Assembly: GCF_004403945.1 (NCBI RefSeq)
Contig: NZ_SOHM01000025.1
Location: forward strand, 64,205-128,204
Source of the DNA: Cryobacterium lactosi
GTDB lineage: Bacteria; Actinomycetota; Actinomycetes; Actinomycetales; Microbacteriaceae
Length of the DNA: 64,000 bases
Direction of reading: 5' to 3'
Made by a program: the position numbers and the translations under genes. The notes under the pieces are model-generated. The model made no database searches and was not told the origin of the DNA. It was given only the letters and a program-made list of their open reading frames with translations. This document shows, in pieces, positions 1-8,012 of this stretch; positions within the stretch are counted from its first letter, which is position 1; the number at the start of each line of letters is the position of its first letter.

Positions 1-240
1 TGCGTGGCCGCGCTGGCGCTGCCGGACGGTGTGGAGCGGGCGGTCACGGGGGAGTGGCCCGGCCGGATCCTGCGGGAGCCCGCCGGTGCCGGCGGGTTCG
101 GCTACGATCCCATCTTCCAGCCGGACGGCCACGCCGTGTCGGCCGCGGAGCTGCCTGCCGACGTGAAGAACGCCGTGAGCCACCGGGCCATCGCGTTCGC
201 GGCACTTGGGCCAGTCCTGTCCGAGCTTTTGGGCCGTTGA
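1..240 (+). CDS. rdgB: RdgB/HAM1 non-canonical purine NTP pyrophosphatase, C-terminal part
   Basis: The left window edge cuts this gene; only the last 79 codons are present, in frame from base 1. The family hydrolyses XTP, dITP and ITP to the monophosphate and so keeps deaminated purines out of DNA. Recognisable C-terminal elements are the GFGYDPIF segment and, about 30 residues later, [11 protein letters not shown], which matches the substrate-binding S-H-R region of the family. The stop is at 238-240. A full protein is about 200 residues, so roughly 60 percent lies outside the window. The family call is firm; activity cannot be judged from the fragment. Confidence 0.9.
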   Translation, partial: CVAALALPDGVERAVTGEWPGRILREPAGAGGFGYDPIFQPDGHAVSAAELPADVKNAVSHRAIAFAALGPVLSELLGR

Positions 241-351
241 CCAGGACCTATTGTCCTGTCGGTCGGCGTGGCCGATGATGCTGAGAACGGCACTCATTCC
301 CAACTAGCGGCTGGGCTGGCTTTCGCCCCGGCGGACTCGTAACTTTGAAGC

Positions 352-1272
352 ATGGGTCACGATCACGCATCCGCTTCGACGAGCAATCGCTTGCGCCTGT
401 CGATCGTCATCGGCCTGGTCGCGACCATTCTGGTCGTCGAAGTCATCGGGGCCTGGCTCACCGGTTCGCTGGCGCTGCTCGCCGACGCCGGCCACATGTT
501 CTCCGACTTGGCCGGCCTCATCATCGCGCTCACGGCCACGGTCGTCGCCGCCCGCCCGGCCACCGACCGTCAGACGTTCGGGTACCAGCGGGCCGAGGTC
601 TTCGGTGCGCTGCTGAACGGCCTGATCCTGCTGGTGGTGGCTGGCTTCGTGGTTGTCGGTGCCATCGGCCGTCTGACCGCCGGTGCGCCCGCCGAGGTTC
701 TGGCCGCCCCGATGCTCGTGGTGGCCGTGGTCGGACTCCTGGCCAACATCGTCGGGATCCTGCTGCTGCGTCCGGCGGCCGCAGGGTCGATCAACATGCG
801 CGGCGCGTACCTCGAGGTGCTCGGTGACGCGCTGGGTTCGGTGGCCGTGATCGTGGCCGCGGTCGTCATCCTCACGACGGGCTTCGCGCAGGCCGACTCC
901 ATCGCTTCGTTGGTGATCGCCGCGATGATTGTGCCGCGTGCGCTGGGCCTGCTCCGCGACGTCATTCGGGTGTTCAGCGAATCCGCCCCCGCGGATACCG
1001 ATGTGCGAGCGATCCGGGAGCACCTCGAGGGCACCGCAGGGGTGGTGGCCGTGCACGATGTGCACGTCTGGGCGATCACATCGGGGTCGCACGTGTTCAG
1101 CGCTCACATCGTGGTCGAGCCTGAGTTGCTGGCGGCGGGGAAATCAGGCGAACTGCTGCGCGAGCTATCCGAGTGCCTGTCGCACCACTTCGATGTCGAG
1201 CACTCCACGTTCCAGCTCGAGCCGGCCGATCACGCGGCGGATGCCGAACACGAGCACCACTCGCACCGCTGA
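352..1272 (+). CDS. Cation diffusion facilitator (CzcD/ZitB-type metal efflux)
   Basis: This 306-residue inner-membrane protein belongs to the CDF family, which exports Zn2+, Co2+ or related divalent ions in exchange for protons. It starts with a His-containing tip (MGHDHA), has six membrane segments between about residues 15 and 205, and a cytoplasmic ferredoxin-like domain after that. The helix-2 metal motif ADAGHMFSD (H48, D52) is intact. In helix 5 the matching motif is EVLGD (E155, D159), with Glu where many zinc transporters carry His. The C-terminus is His-rich (EHEHHSHR). It stands alone between rdgB and a convergent DedA gene, and no operator was seen in the 110 bases upstream. Confidence 0.93.
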   Translation: MGHDHASASTSNRLRLSIVIGLVATILVVEVIGAWLTGSLALLADAGHMFSDLAGLIIALTATVVAARPATDRQTFGYQRAEVFGALLNGLILLVVAGFVVVGAIGRLTAGAPAEVLAAPMLVVAVVGLLANIVGILLLRPAAAGSINMRGAYLEVLGDALGSVAVIVAAVVILTTGFAQADSIASLVIAAMIVPRALGLLRDVIRVFSESAPADTDVRAIREHLEGTAGVVAVHDVHVWAITSGSHVFSAHIVVEPELLAAGKSGELLRELSECLSHHFDVEHSTFQLEPADHAADAEHEHHSHR

Positions 1273-1296
1273 GCGTTGCAGGTGGGCCGGTCGGGC

Positions 1297-2025
1297 CTAG
1301 TGCTTGCCGTCGTGGTCGGTGTTGAAGGTCTCGGGGTCGAGCACGAGCTTGTCCGGGTCGACGGTCACGCCGGCGCGGGCCTGACGGCGGGCCTTCACGG
1401 TGGACTGGATGTAGTGGTAGATCGTGGGGAGCAAGGTGAGCACAACGGCGCCGAGCAGGATCAGGTCGATGTAGTCGCGCACGAAGTCGGCCAGCGGCGG
1501 GATGTAGCCGAGGAAGTAGCCGAAGAAGGTCAGGCCGGCGCCCCAGATCATGGCGCCGATGAAGTTGTACAGGCTGTACTTGCGGTAGTCCATGTGCCCG
1601 ACGCCGGCGGCGACAGGGGCGAAGGTGCGCACGATGGGCACGAAGCGGGCGGCGATCACGGCGAAACCACCGAAGCGAACGAAGAAGGCGTTCGTGCGTT
1701 GCACGTTCTTCACACTGAACAGCCCGGATTCTTTGCGTTCGAACACCCGTGGCCCGAGCCGGTGGCCGATCAGGTAGCCCACCTCGCCGCCGACGAAGGC
1801 GGCACCGCCGATGGCCAGGGCAACCCACCAGATGTCGATCGTGATGATGTCGAAGAACACGAACAGCCCGGTGATCACCAGCAGAGTGTCGCCGGGAAGC
1901 AGGAAGCCGATCAGCAGACCGGTCTCGGCGAAGACGATTGCGCACACGCCCAGGAGCGCCCAGGGGCCGAACCCGTTGATGAGGATCTCCGGGTCGAGCC
2001 ACGGGATGAGTGCGGTGTTAATCAC
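1297..2025 (-). CDS. DedA family membrane protein
   Basis: A 242-residue polytopic membrane protein of the DedA/VTT family, whose members act in lipid-carrier and phospholipid handling and in envelope homeostasis. Visible signatures are the FAETGLLIGFLLPGD segment near residues 30-46 and the RFVPIVRTFAPVAAG segment near 127-141, both typical of DedA. It is the third gene in a minus-strand series after heme oxygenase and another DedA gene, but a 107-base gap separates it from the second gene, so it may have its own promoter. The 24-base gap to the convergent CDF gene leaves no room for a separate terminator. Confidence 0.92.
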   Translation of the reverse strand: MINTALIPWLDPEILINGFGPWALLGVCAIVFAETGLLIGFLLPGDTLLVITGLFVFFDIITIDIWWVALAIGGAAFVGGEVGYLIGHRLGPRVFERKESGLFSVKNVQRTNAFFVRFGGFAVIAARFVPIVRTFAPVAAGVGHMDYRKYSLYNFIGAMIWGAGLTFFGYFLGYIPPLADFVRDYIDLILLGAVVLTLLPTIYHYIQSTVKARRQARAGVTVDPDKLVLDPETFNTDHDGKH

Positions 2026-2132
2026 GAAGAAAACTCCAGTCGTCGGCGGCTAGATCGGCCAGTCGGCGGTGATCGCTTGCGTCGCTACAGGTTACCGCGT
2101 TATTGAACCGGAAGGCCTGATGAAGGGGTGGG

Positions 2133-2810
2133 CTAACCCCCCAATGTGTTGTGAGATCCGGTGGTCGCGCCGGCGTCGTGGCGGGTCTGGGCGCGGTCGG
2201 CCAACCAGGTGCGCAGGCCGAACACGATCGAGGCGGTGATGAAGAAGCCGGCGATGATGTACGCGGCGCTCTTCACCCCGGGGATCGCCGCCGCGTAGTA
2301 GCCGGTGAGGGTGATGCCCACGCCCCAGGCCAGAGCGCCGACGAGGTTGCTGGAGAGAAACTTGTAGTAGTTCATCCGGCCGACCCCGGCCACGACGGGC
2401 ACGAATACCCGTGCCCAGGGCATGAACCGGGCCACGACCACGGCCCACCAGCCGTATTTGAGGTAGAACGACTCGGTCTTGACGATGGCCAGGCGCGTGC
2501 GCCGGCCGCCGCGTCTGTCGAGGTAGCCGCGACCGTACCGCCGGCCGAGCAGAAAGCCGACCTGGTCGCCGAGGAACGCGGCGATTCCCACGCCGACGGC
2601 GAGCACCACGATGTTCAGGCTCGAGGTGGACGCGGCCACCAGGCCGGCCCCGAACAGGAGCGAGTCGCCCGTGATGAACGGGATGAATACCCCTAGGAAC
2701 AGAGCGGTGCCGGCGAACACGAGCGTCCACACCAACAGGTAGAAAACGACGACGCCCGCGCTCGCGAGAAAGTCGCCGAGCTGGCCGTCCAGTGCCGCAG
2801 TTCGTATCAT
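2133..2810 (-). CDS. DedA family membrane protein, second copy
   Basis: A 225-residue DedA/VTT membrane protein, divergent from its downstream neighbour of the same family. It carries the family blocks LFLGVFIPFITGDSLL near residues 37-52, DQVGFLLGRRYG near 82-93 and ARFMPWARVFVPVVAGVGRMNYYKF near 125-149. Its start (CAT at 2808-2810) lies three bases past the stop of the heme oxygenase gene, so the two are almost certainly co-transcribed and share the iron box upstream of that gene. This links a DedA protein to iron or heme supply, which is inferred from position only. Confidence 0.92.
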   Translation of the reverse strand: MIRTAALDGQLGDFLASAGVVVFYLLVWTLVFAGTALFLGVFIPFITGDSLLFGAGLVAASTSSLNIVVLAVGVGIAAFLGDQVGFLLGRRYGRGYLDRRGGRRTRLAIVKTESFYLKYGWWAVVVARFMPWARVFVPVVAGVGRMNYYKFLSSNLVGALAWGVGITLTGYYAAAIPGVKSAAYIIAGFFITASIVFGLRTWLADRAQTRHDAGATTGSHNTLGG

Positions 2811-2813
2811 CGG

Positions 2814-3476
2814 CTAACGCGCCAGCCCGTCGAAGACCGCGCCGTTATAGGTGAACGCGGCGTCGACCTCGGCCACGAGGGCGTCGATCTCGACCTGCGC
2901 GAGCGAGAGGGCGTTGAGTCGATCACGGTAGGCGCGCTTGTACTGGACGATGTTGTTGATGGCGTCGAAGCGGTAGAAGCCCAGTTGCTCGGGCGCGGCG
3001 CCGTAGTGCCGGGCGACGAGTGCCGCGAAGGCCTGGCCACCGGACAGGTCGCCGAGGTAGCGGGTGTAGTGGTGGGCGAGGCAGCGGACGCGGTCGGCGC
3101 TGGTGAGCGACTGGAGGTGCGCGATGTACTCGGTGGTGGCGGGCAGCGGCGGATGTTCCCGGCGCCAATCCTGCACCCCGAGGGCGGCCAGGTCGCTTTC
3201 GATGGCGGGCAGACGATCCAGTGCCGGATCGAAAATCTCGATGCGGTCGACCTGCGAGACCCGGTCGACGAGTTGTTCGAGGGCTTCGTAGACCCAGGCG
3301 TACTGACCGAGGTAGCGGGTGTAGTCCGCGAGGGAGAGGTCGCCGCTCATCAGCTCGGTGATGAAGGAGCGGGTCGCGATGTCATGGTGCTGGGTGCCGG
3401 AGCTGGCGCGCAGGTATTCGGCCAGGCTCGGCTGCTGATCCAGGGGGTGCTGGGCGGAGCGTGCGGTCGCGGTCAT
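2814..3476 (-). CDS. Heme oxygenase (biliverdin-producing, HmuO-like)
   Basis: A 220-residue soluble heme oxygenase, which opens heme to biliverdin, CO and Fe2+ and so allows heme to be used as an iron source. The candidate proximal heme ligand lies in GTQHHDIATRSF (H30 or H31), and the distal-helix motif YLGDLSGGQAF (residues 140-150) is the family hallmark. The length matches bacterial HmuO (about 215). I chose the ATG at 3476 because the longer reading frame upstream runs through the iron box and has no coding character. The gene leads a minus-strand unit with a DedA gene three bases downstream. Regulation by iron is indicated by a DtxR/IdeR-like site 26-44 bases upstream of the start. Confidence 0.93.
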   Translation of the reverse strand: MTATARSAQHPLDQQPSLAEYLRASSGTQHHDIATRSFITELMSGDLSLADYTRYLGQYAWVYEALEQLVDRVSQVDRIEIFDPALDRLPAIESDLAALGVQDWRREHPPLPATTEYIAHLQSLTSADRVRCLAHHYTRYLGDLSGGQAFAALVARHYGAAPEQLGFYRFDAINNIVQYKRAYRDRLNALSLAQVEIDALVAEVDAAFTYNGAVFDGLAR

Positions 3477-3501
3477 GAGAACCGATCTGCTGAGGAATGG
3501 G

Positions 3502-3520
3502 TAAGGCAATCCTAACCTAA
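3502..3520 (-). promoter_or_regulatory. Probable DtxR/IdeR iron box for heme oxygenase
   Basis: Read on the minus strand the 19 bases are TTAGGTTAGGATTGCCTTA. Against the well-known DtxR/IdeR consensus TTAGGTTAGGCTAACCTAA, 15 of 19 positions match, with the left half site perfect. It lies just upstream of the heme oxygenase start, the expected place for an iron-dependent repressor, and hmuO of Corynebacterium is a known DtxR target. No regulator gene is in this window. Confidence 0.75.
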
Positions 3521-3608
3521 GCAAAATTCCGGTGGCCAGAATTGAAAAAAGTTCTCGGTTGCAGCGGAGCCGGACAGCATCTGTGTGCTGACAGCCGGCG
3601 CCCGTCGG

Positions 3609-3690
3609 TGCGGGAGAAGGGACTTGAACCCTCACGCCTTACGGCACAGGTACCTAAAACCTGCGTGTATACCAATTTCACCACTCCCGC
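3609..3690 (-). tRNA. tRNA-Leu (anticodon UAG)
   Basis: On the minus strand the acceptor GCGGGAG (5') pairs with CTCCCGC (3'). The anticodon arm is CAGGT-TTTAGGT-ACCTG, giving anticodon TAG, which reads CUA codons. The T loop is TTCAAGT between GAGGG and CCCTT. A long variable arm follows the anticodon arm, as expected for class II tRNA-Leu. The discriminator is A. CCA is not encoded (CCG follows). Confidence 0.93.
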
Positions 3691-3808
3691 GAGTGAGGCT
3701 CCAGTCTAGAGCGCGCTCGATCGGCTGCGGAGTGGCCGGGAGCCGGGAGGGCGGGCAGGCTGTGGATAACTTGCACGCGCAGGACTTCCTGTGCAGCAGG
3801 ATTCCTTC

Positions 3809-5041
3809 ATGACCGAGGCCGTGCGCATCATCACCGAGCAGGTTCGGCTGCGTGTGCGCCGCGACGGCGTCGACCTGGCCGCCGACGACGCCCTGGCCGA
3901 TCAGTATGTGCGCGACGAGGTGCGACGGTACAGCGAGCGGGCGCTCGGCGGGTCGCTGCCGTTGCTCACCGACGAGTTCCAGGCGACCAGGGAGGTGGTC
4001 GCCGCGCTCACCGGGTTCGGTGCCCTGCAACCCTTCCTGGATGACCCCGACATCGAGGAGATCTGGATCAACGCGCCCAGCCGGGTGTTCGTCGCCAGGG
4101 ACGGGGTCCCCGAGCTGACCCCGATGGTGCTCACCGAGCGCGACGTGCGTGACCTCGTCGAGCGGATGCTGCAGGCCTCCGGCCGACGGGTCGACCTGTC
4201 GTCACCGTTCGTGGATGCGTCCCTGCCCGACGGGTCAAGGCTGCACGTGGTGATCCCGGACATCACCCAGCGGCATTGGTCGGTCAACATCCGCAAGTTC
4301 ACCCGGCGCATCCGGGACCTCACCCAGCTGGTGGCGCTGGGCGCCCTCACCCAGCCCGCTGCGGACTTTCTACGCGTCTGCGTGCGCGGCGGGCAGAACA
4401 TCCTCGTCTCAGGGGCAACCCAAACCGGCAAGACCACCATGCTCAACGCCCTGTTGTCGGCCACCCGCCGCACGGAACGCATCATCACGGTGGAGGAAAC
4501 CTTCGAGTTGAGCGTGGGTGCGCGTGATGTCGTGGCGATGCAGTGCCGACAGCCCAGCCTGGAGGGGGCCGGGGAGATCACCCTGCGGCGACTGATCAAG
4601 GAATCACTGCGCATGCGACCCGACCGGCTCGTTGTGGGCGAGGTGCGCGAAGCGGAGAGCCTCGACCTGCTCATCGCGCTCAACAGCGGGTTGCCCGGCA
4701 TGTGCTCGATCCACGCCAACAGCGCCAGGGACGCCCTCGCCAAACTGTCGACGCTGCCGCTGCTGGCCGGGCGTAACATCGACTCCGCGTTCGTGCTGCC
4801 CACTGTGGCCGGCTGCATCGACATCGTGCTGCACTGCGAGATGGACCGGCACGGGCGTCGCCGGGTGACCGAGATCATTGCGCCGAGCGGCCAGCTCACC
4901 GGGTCCACCATCGAGGCGAGTCCGCTGTTCCTGATGAAGGACGGGGTCTTGGAGCACACCGGAGGGTTCCCCACCAAGCTGGCCAAGTTCCGCGCCGCCG
5001 GCCTGGACCCGGCCGAGGTGCTGAGGAGGGGAGCGGCATGA
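3809..5041 (+). CDS. tadA: Tad pilus secretion ATPase (CpaF/TadA family)
   Basis: A cytoplasmic hexameric ATPase of the type II/IV secretion superfamily that powers assembly of Flp-type pili. It has an N-terminal domain (roughly residues 1-170) and a RecA-like core with Walker A SGATQTGKTT near residue 200, Asp-box/Walker B region LRMRPDRLVVGEVR near 270 and the SIHANSARDAL histidine box near 307. ATG at 3809 is preceded by AGGA at a spacing of seven bases; an in-frame GTG at 3791 would add six residues. It overlaps the next gene by ATGA, so it heads the tad operon. No CpaE-like MinD ATPase precedes it: the tRNA-Leu gene is directly upstream. Confidence 0.93.
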   Translation: MTEAVRIITEQVRLRVRRDGVDLAADDALADQYVRDEVRRYSERALGGSLPLLTDEFQATREVVAALTGFGALQPFLDDPDIEEIWINAPSRVFVARDGVPELTPMVLTERDVRDLVERMLQASGRRVDLSSPFVDASLPDGSRLHVVIPDITQRHWSVNIRKFTRRIRDLTQLVALGALTQPAADFLRVCVRGGQNILVSGATQTGKTTMLNALLSATRRTERIITVEETFELSVGARDVVAMQCRQPSLEGAGEITLRRLIKESLRMRPDRLVVGEVREAESLDLLIALNSGLPGMCSIHANSARDALAKLSTLPLLAGRNIDSAFVLPTVAGCIDIVLHCEMDRHGRRRVTEIIAPSGQLTGSTIEASPLFLMKDGVLEHTGGFPTKLAKFRAAGLDPAEVLRRGAA

Positions 5042-5898
5042 CCCTGGTGCTGGGCAGCCTCCTCGGTGCCGGTCTGGTTCTGCTGAGCGCACCGGTGTTG
5101 TGGCCGGCCACCGCCACCGCATCCCGCGGCAGCCGGCTGCTGGCCGGTTGGCGGGCCCGGCTCGCGCAGGCCGGGTTCGGTTCGGTCCCGGTCTCGGTGT
5201 TCGCCACCCTGTCTGGGGTGCTCGCCGTTGCGGCTGCCGCGCTCGCCGAGGCCGTGCTGGGCGTGCGTGCCCTCACCCTTGTCGTCGGTATGGTCTGGCT
5301 GATCCTGCCGACCCTGATTGTGCTCTGGCGGGCCAGGGCGCGGCGGCGGCTGAACCGCACGGTCTGGCCCGACGTGGTCGACCACCTGGTCTCGGCGGTG
5401 CGGTCGGGCTTGGCGCTGCCCGACGCGGTGAGCAGCCTGGCGCAGGCAGGACCCGTGGTCACCCGAACGGCGTTCGCCGAATTCGAGCGGGAGTACCGGG
5501 CCACCGGCAACTTCGACTACAGCGTCGACAGGCTCAAGGGCTCCCTCGCCGATCCCTTCGCGGATCGCCTGATCGAGACGCTGCGGATGGCGCGGGAAGT
5601 GGGCGGAAGCGACCTCACCCTGGTGTTGCGCAGCCTGTCGAGCTGGTTGCGCCAGGATGCCGCGGTGCGGGCCGAGGTCGAGGCCAAACAGTCCTGGGTG
5701 GTGAACGCCGCCCGGCTCGGCGTGGCCGCGCCCTGGATCGTGCTGGTGCTGATCAGCAGCCGGCCCGAGGCGGCCCAAGCGTTCAACACCCCGGCCGGCA
5801 CCATCGTCATCCTCGGCGGACTCACTGTTTCTGTGCTGGCCTATCGGGTGATGCTCATCGTTGGGCGGCTGCCCGAGGAACGGCGGTGGTTCCAATGA
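5038..5898 (+). CDS. tadB: Tad pilus inner-membrane platform protein TadB (T2SS F domain)
   Basis: A 286-residue membrane protein with a type II secretion system F domain that forms the platform on which the TadA ATPase acts. Two N-terminal hydrophobic segments (about residues 5-25 and 55-105) are followed by a cytoplasmic helical domain containing WPDVVDHLVSAVRSGLALPDAV (T2SSF core, around 110-132) and two C-terminal membrane helices. The start overlaps the stop of tadA (ATGA at 5038) and the stop overlaps the start of tadC, which indicates translational coupling. Confidence 0.9.
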   Translation: MTLVLGSLLGAGLVLLSAPVLWPATATASRGSRLLAGWRARLAQAGFGSVPVSVFATLSGVLAVAAAALAEAVLGVRALTLVVGMVWLILPTLIVLWRARARRRLNRTVWPDVVDHLVSAVRSGLALPDAVSSLAQAGPVVTRTAFAEFEREYRATGNFDYSVDRLKGSLADPFADRLIETLRMAREVGGSDLTLVLRSLSSWLRQDAAVRAEVEAKQSWVVNAARLGVAAPWIVLVLISSRPEAAQAFNTPAGTIVILGGLTVSVLAYRVMLIVGRLPEERRWFQ

Positions 5899-6830
5899 CC
5901 GCACTCGCCTGGGGTGCCTTCTTCGGGTCGGTGCTCGGCATCGGCCTCTGGTCGTTGGTGAGCCTCACCCCGCGGTTGAGCCGGCCCCGGCTCGCGAACC
6001 GGTTGGCGCCGTACCTGCTCGACGTGTCGGCCGAGGCCCGGATCTTCGTCGGCCGCCGCTCCGTCGACCCGATTCCGGTCCTGGGCACCCTGTTCTCCCC
6101 GGTGTTCGAGTCCCTCGCGCAGGCCCTCGCAAGCGCGCTCGGCGGCGCCGACGTCATCGAGCGACGGCTCCGGCAGTCCGGTTCCTCCCGCACCGTCGAC
6201 GCCTTCCGCTCCGAGCAACTGGCCTGGGCCCTGATCGGCGTCGCCAGCGCGCTGTTGGTTGCGCTGGGCACCCCGCTCGGCCGAGGCTGGCCGCTCGTCG
6301 TGCAGATCGCGGCACCCGTTCTCGCGGCCGGGGCAGGTGTGCTGCTGCGGGATACGCAGCTGAAGCGCCAGGCGACCGCTCGTCTGGCGCGGATCGACAG
6401 TGAACTTCCCACGATCCTGGAATTCCTCACCCTCTCGCTCGCCGCGGGCGAGGGCATCCTCGATGCCTTGCGCCGGGTCTCCCGCAGCACCTCGGGGGAG
6501 CTGTCCCGCGAGTTCGCCGGGTTGATCGGCGACGTGCACGCCGGAGTCTCGCTCAGCTCGGCGTTGACCGAACTGTCCACCAGGATGCGCCTGATTTCGC
6601 TGACCCGGTTCGTGGACCAGGTCGTCGGGGCGATCGACCGCGGCTCCCCGCTCGCCGACGTGCTGCGGGCCCAGGCCCAGGACGGTCGGGAGGAAGCCAA
6701 ACGGCACCTTCTCGAAGCAGCGGGCAAGAAAGAGGTGGCGATGATGGTGCCTTTGGTGTTCCTGATCCTGCCGATGACCATCCTTTTCGCGATCTTCCCG
6801 GGGCTGTTCGTGCTGCAGGCCGGCTTCTAG
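5895..6830 (+). CDS. tadC: Tad pilus inner-membrane platform protein TadC (T2SS F domain)
   Basis: A 311-residue partner of TadB with the same T2SS F fold. A long cytoplasmic part contains ELPTILEFLTLSLAAGEGILDALRRVSRS (about residues 170-198), which is the typical T2SSF helix pair, and the C-terminus ends in a hydrophobic hairpin (MMVPLVFLILPMTILFAIFPGLFVLQ). I placed the start at the ATG overlapping the tadB stop; the reading frame is open much further upstream, but that part lies over tadB and has no coding character. A tandem repeat begins right after the stop codon. Confidence 0.9.
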   Translation: MTALAWGAFFGSVLGIGLWSLVSLTPRLSRPRLANRLAPYLLDVSAEARIFVGRRSVDPIPVLGTLFSPVFESLAQALASALGGADVIERRLRQSGSSRTVDAFRSEQLAWALIGVASALLVALGTPLGRGWPLVVQIAAPVLAAGAGVLLRDTQLKRQATARLARIDSELPTILEFLTLSLAAGEGILDALRRVSRSTSGELSREFAGLIGDVHAGVSLSSALTELSTRMRLISLTRFVDQVVGAIDRGSPLADVLRAQAQDGREEAKRHLLEAAGKKEVAMMVPLVFLILPMTILFAIFPGLFVLQAGF

Positions 6831-6843
6831 ACGTATTTGAGCG

Positions 6844-6906
6844 ACCTCGTTCGACCCGATCTCGTTCGACCCGACACCGTTCGACCCGAACCGTTTCACC
6901 CGAACC
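6844..6906 (+). repeat. 15-bp tandem repeat after the tadC stop
   Basis: The core CGTTCGACCCGA recurs at 6848, 6863 and 6878, and a variant CGTTTCACCCGA at 6892, giving periods of 15, 15 and 14 bases. It fills most of the 118-base gap between tadC and the pilin-like gene. It has no dyad symmetry and no coding potential that I can defend. Similar short arrays occur at other gene ends in this window. Confidence 0.85.
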
Positions 6907-6948
6907 GCACGATCCATCCGTGCACCACCCGAGAGAAAGCAGGACACC

Positions 6949-7134
6949 ATGAGCCTCACCACCCAGCTACTGGACCGTATCCGCAGAGGGCTGCACGACG
7001 AGAGGGGCGATGTGCCGGGCTGGGTTCTGATTACCCTGATGACCGCGGGCTTGGTCATGATCATCTGGGGCCTGGCCGGTCCCGCTCTCAGCGGAATCTT
7101 CGAGCAGGCCATCGACCGGGTCAGCGGCATCTAG
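6949..7134 (+). CDS. Small Flp/Tad pilin-like protein
   Basis: A 61-residue protein with a basic N-terminus, the segment DERGDVPG just before a single hydrophobic helix (WVLITLMTAGLVMIIWGLAG, residues 25-44) and a short tail. Size, topology and position between tadC and the TadE-like genes make it the probable major pilin subunit. It lacks the Glu-Tyr pair that normally follows the prepilin cleavage glycine in Flp pilins, so processing by a TadV-type peptidase is uncertain. A good ribosome site (GAGAAAGCAGGA) lies upstream of the ATG. It could instead be a minor membrane component. Confidence 0.75.
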   Translation: MSLTTQLLDRIRRGLHDERGDVPGWVLITLMTAGLVMIIWGLAGPALSGIFEQAIDRVSGI

Positions 7135-7151
7135 CGAATGCCTGTGCCGAG

Positions 7152-7562
7152 ATGATCCGGAGCCGGCGGTGGGCGCTGGGCGATGCCGAGCGTGGAACGG
7201 CTGTGGCCGAGTTCGTGATGGTGTCGGCGCTGCTCACCGCGTTGACGCTGGCGGTGCTGCAGCTCGCCCTGGCCCTGCACATCCGCAACACCGTGCTCGA
7301 TGCGGCGGCCGAGGGCGCCCGGTTTGCCGCGCTGGCCGATAGCGGTCTCGACCAGGGTGCGGCTCGCAGCCGTGATTTGATCACGACAGCGCTCGGGCCG
7401 GCGTACTCCGCCGATGTCACCGCCAGCTACGCCGACGTCGCCGGGCAGCCCGGCGTGCGGGTGCGGGTGGTGGTGGCGTTGCCGATGTTCGGTCTGCTGG
7501 GTGTGGACCGTGGCCTGGAGGTGACTGGGCATGCGGTCGTGGAGGGGCTGGAAACCGGGTAA
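7152..7562 (+). CDS. tadE: TadE-like pilus assembly protein
   Basis: A 136-residue single-span protein. After a short basic N-terminus it has the RGTAVAEFVMVSALLTALTLAVLQLALAL segment (about residues 14-42), matching the TadE/TadG pseudopilin-like N-terminal helix with the AEF motif, and then an extracytoplasmic domain that begins with IRNTVLDAAAEGARFAAL. TadE-like proteins are processed like prepilins and are needed for pilus assembly. The start is the ATG at 7152; the frame is open further upstream but crosses the pilin gene. Its 3' end overlaps the next gene by 32 bases. Confidence 0.85.
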   Translation: MIRSRRWALGDAERGTAVAEFVMVSALLTALTLAVLQLALALHIRNTVLDAAAEGARFAALADSGLDQGAARSRDLITTALGPAYSADVTASYADVAGQPGVRVRVVVALPMFGLLGVDRGLEVTGHAVVEGLETG

Positions 7563-8007
7563 CCCGAGCTGGCTGCCCACCGGGGAGCGCGGTTCGGCCT
7601 CGCTCGAATTCATCACGGCGGGCCTGATCCTGCTGGTGCCGCTGGTCTACCTGGTCCTTGCCATGTCGGTGCTGCAGGGCGGCGCGTTCGCCGTGGAGGG
7701 CGCAGCGCGACAGGCCGCCCGGGTGTATGTACAGGCGCCCTCCGTCGGTGACGCCGAGGCTCGAGCCGAGCGTGCCGTGCTGGTGGGCCTGGCCGACTAC
7801 GGCATTGACGCGACCGACGCCCAAGTGAACATCACCTGCGCGGGCGATTCCGTGTGCCTGTCCCGCCGCAGTGTGGTGACCGTGACCGTGCGGGTGGTGG
7901 TCGACCTGCCGTTCGTGCCCGCCGTCATCACCCAGTCGAACGGCGGCAGTGTCCCGCTGGAAGCCTCGGCCACCCAGACCGTGTCCAGATTCTGGCACGA
8001 GGGGTGA
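7531..8007 (+). CDS. TadE/TadG-like pilus-associated protein
   Basis: A 158-residue membrane-anchored protein of the same architecture as its neighbour: GERGSASLEFITAGLILLVPLVYLVLAMSVLQ (about residues 18-49) holds the LEF variant of the pseudopilin motif, followed by an extracytoplasmic domain with two cysteines near residues 106 and 111 (CAGDSVC) that could form a disulfide. The start ATG at 7531 lies inside the tadE coding region; a start further downstream is possible. It is co-transcribed with the other tad genes. Confidence 0.8.
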   Translation: MRSWRGWKPGNPSWLPTGERGSASLEFITAGLILLVPLVYLVLAMSVLQGGAFAVEGAARQAARVYVQAPSVGDAEARAERAVLVGLADYGIDATDAQVNITCAGDSVCLSRRSVVTVTVRVVVDLPFVPAVITQSNGGSVPLEASATQTVSRFWHEG

Positions 8008-8012
8008 GGGCG

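Noticed and set aside
6844-6906. GTTCGACCC repeats as a second PHO box
   Set aside because: The period is 15 and not 11 bases, the core is GTTCGAC and not GTTCACC, and the array follows a stop codon within the tad operon.
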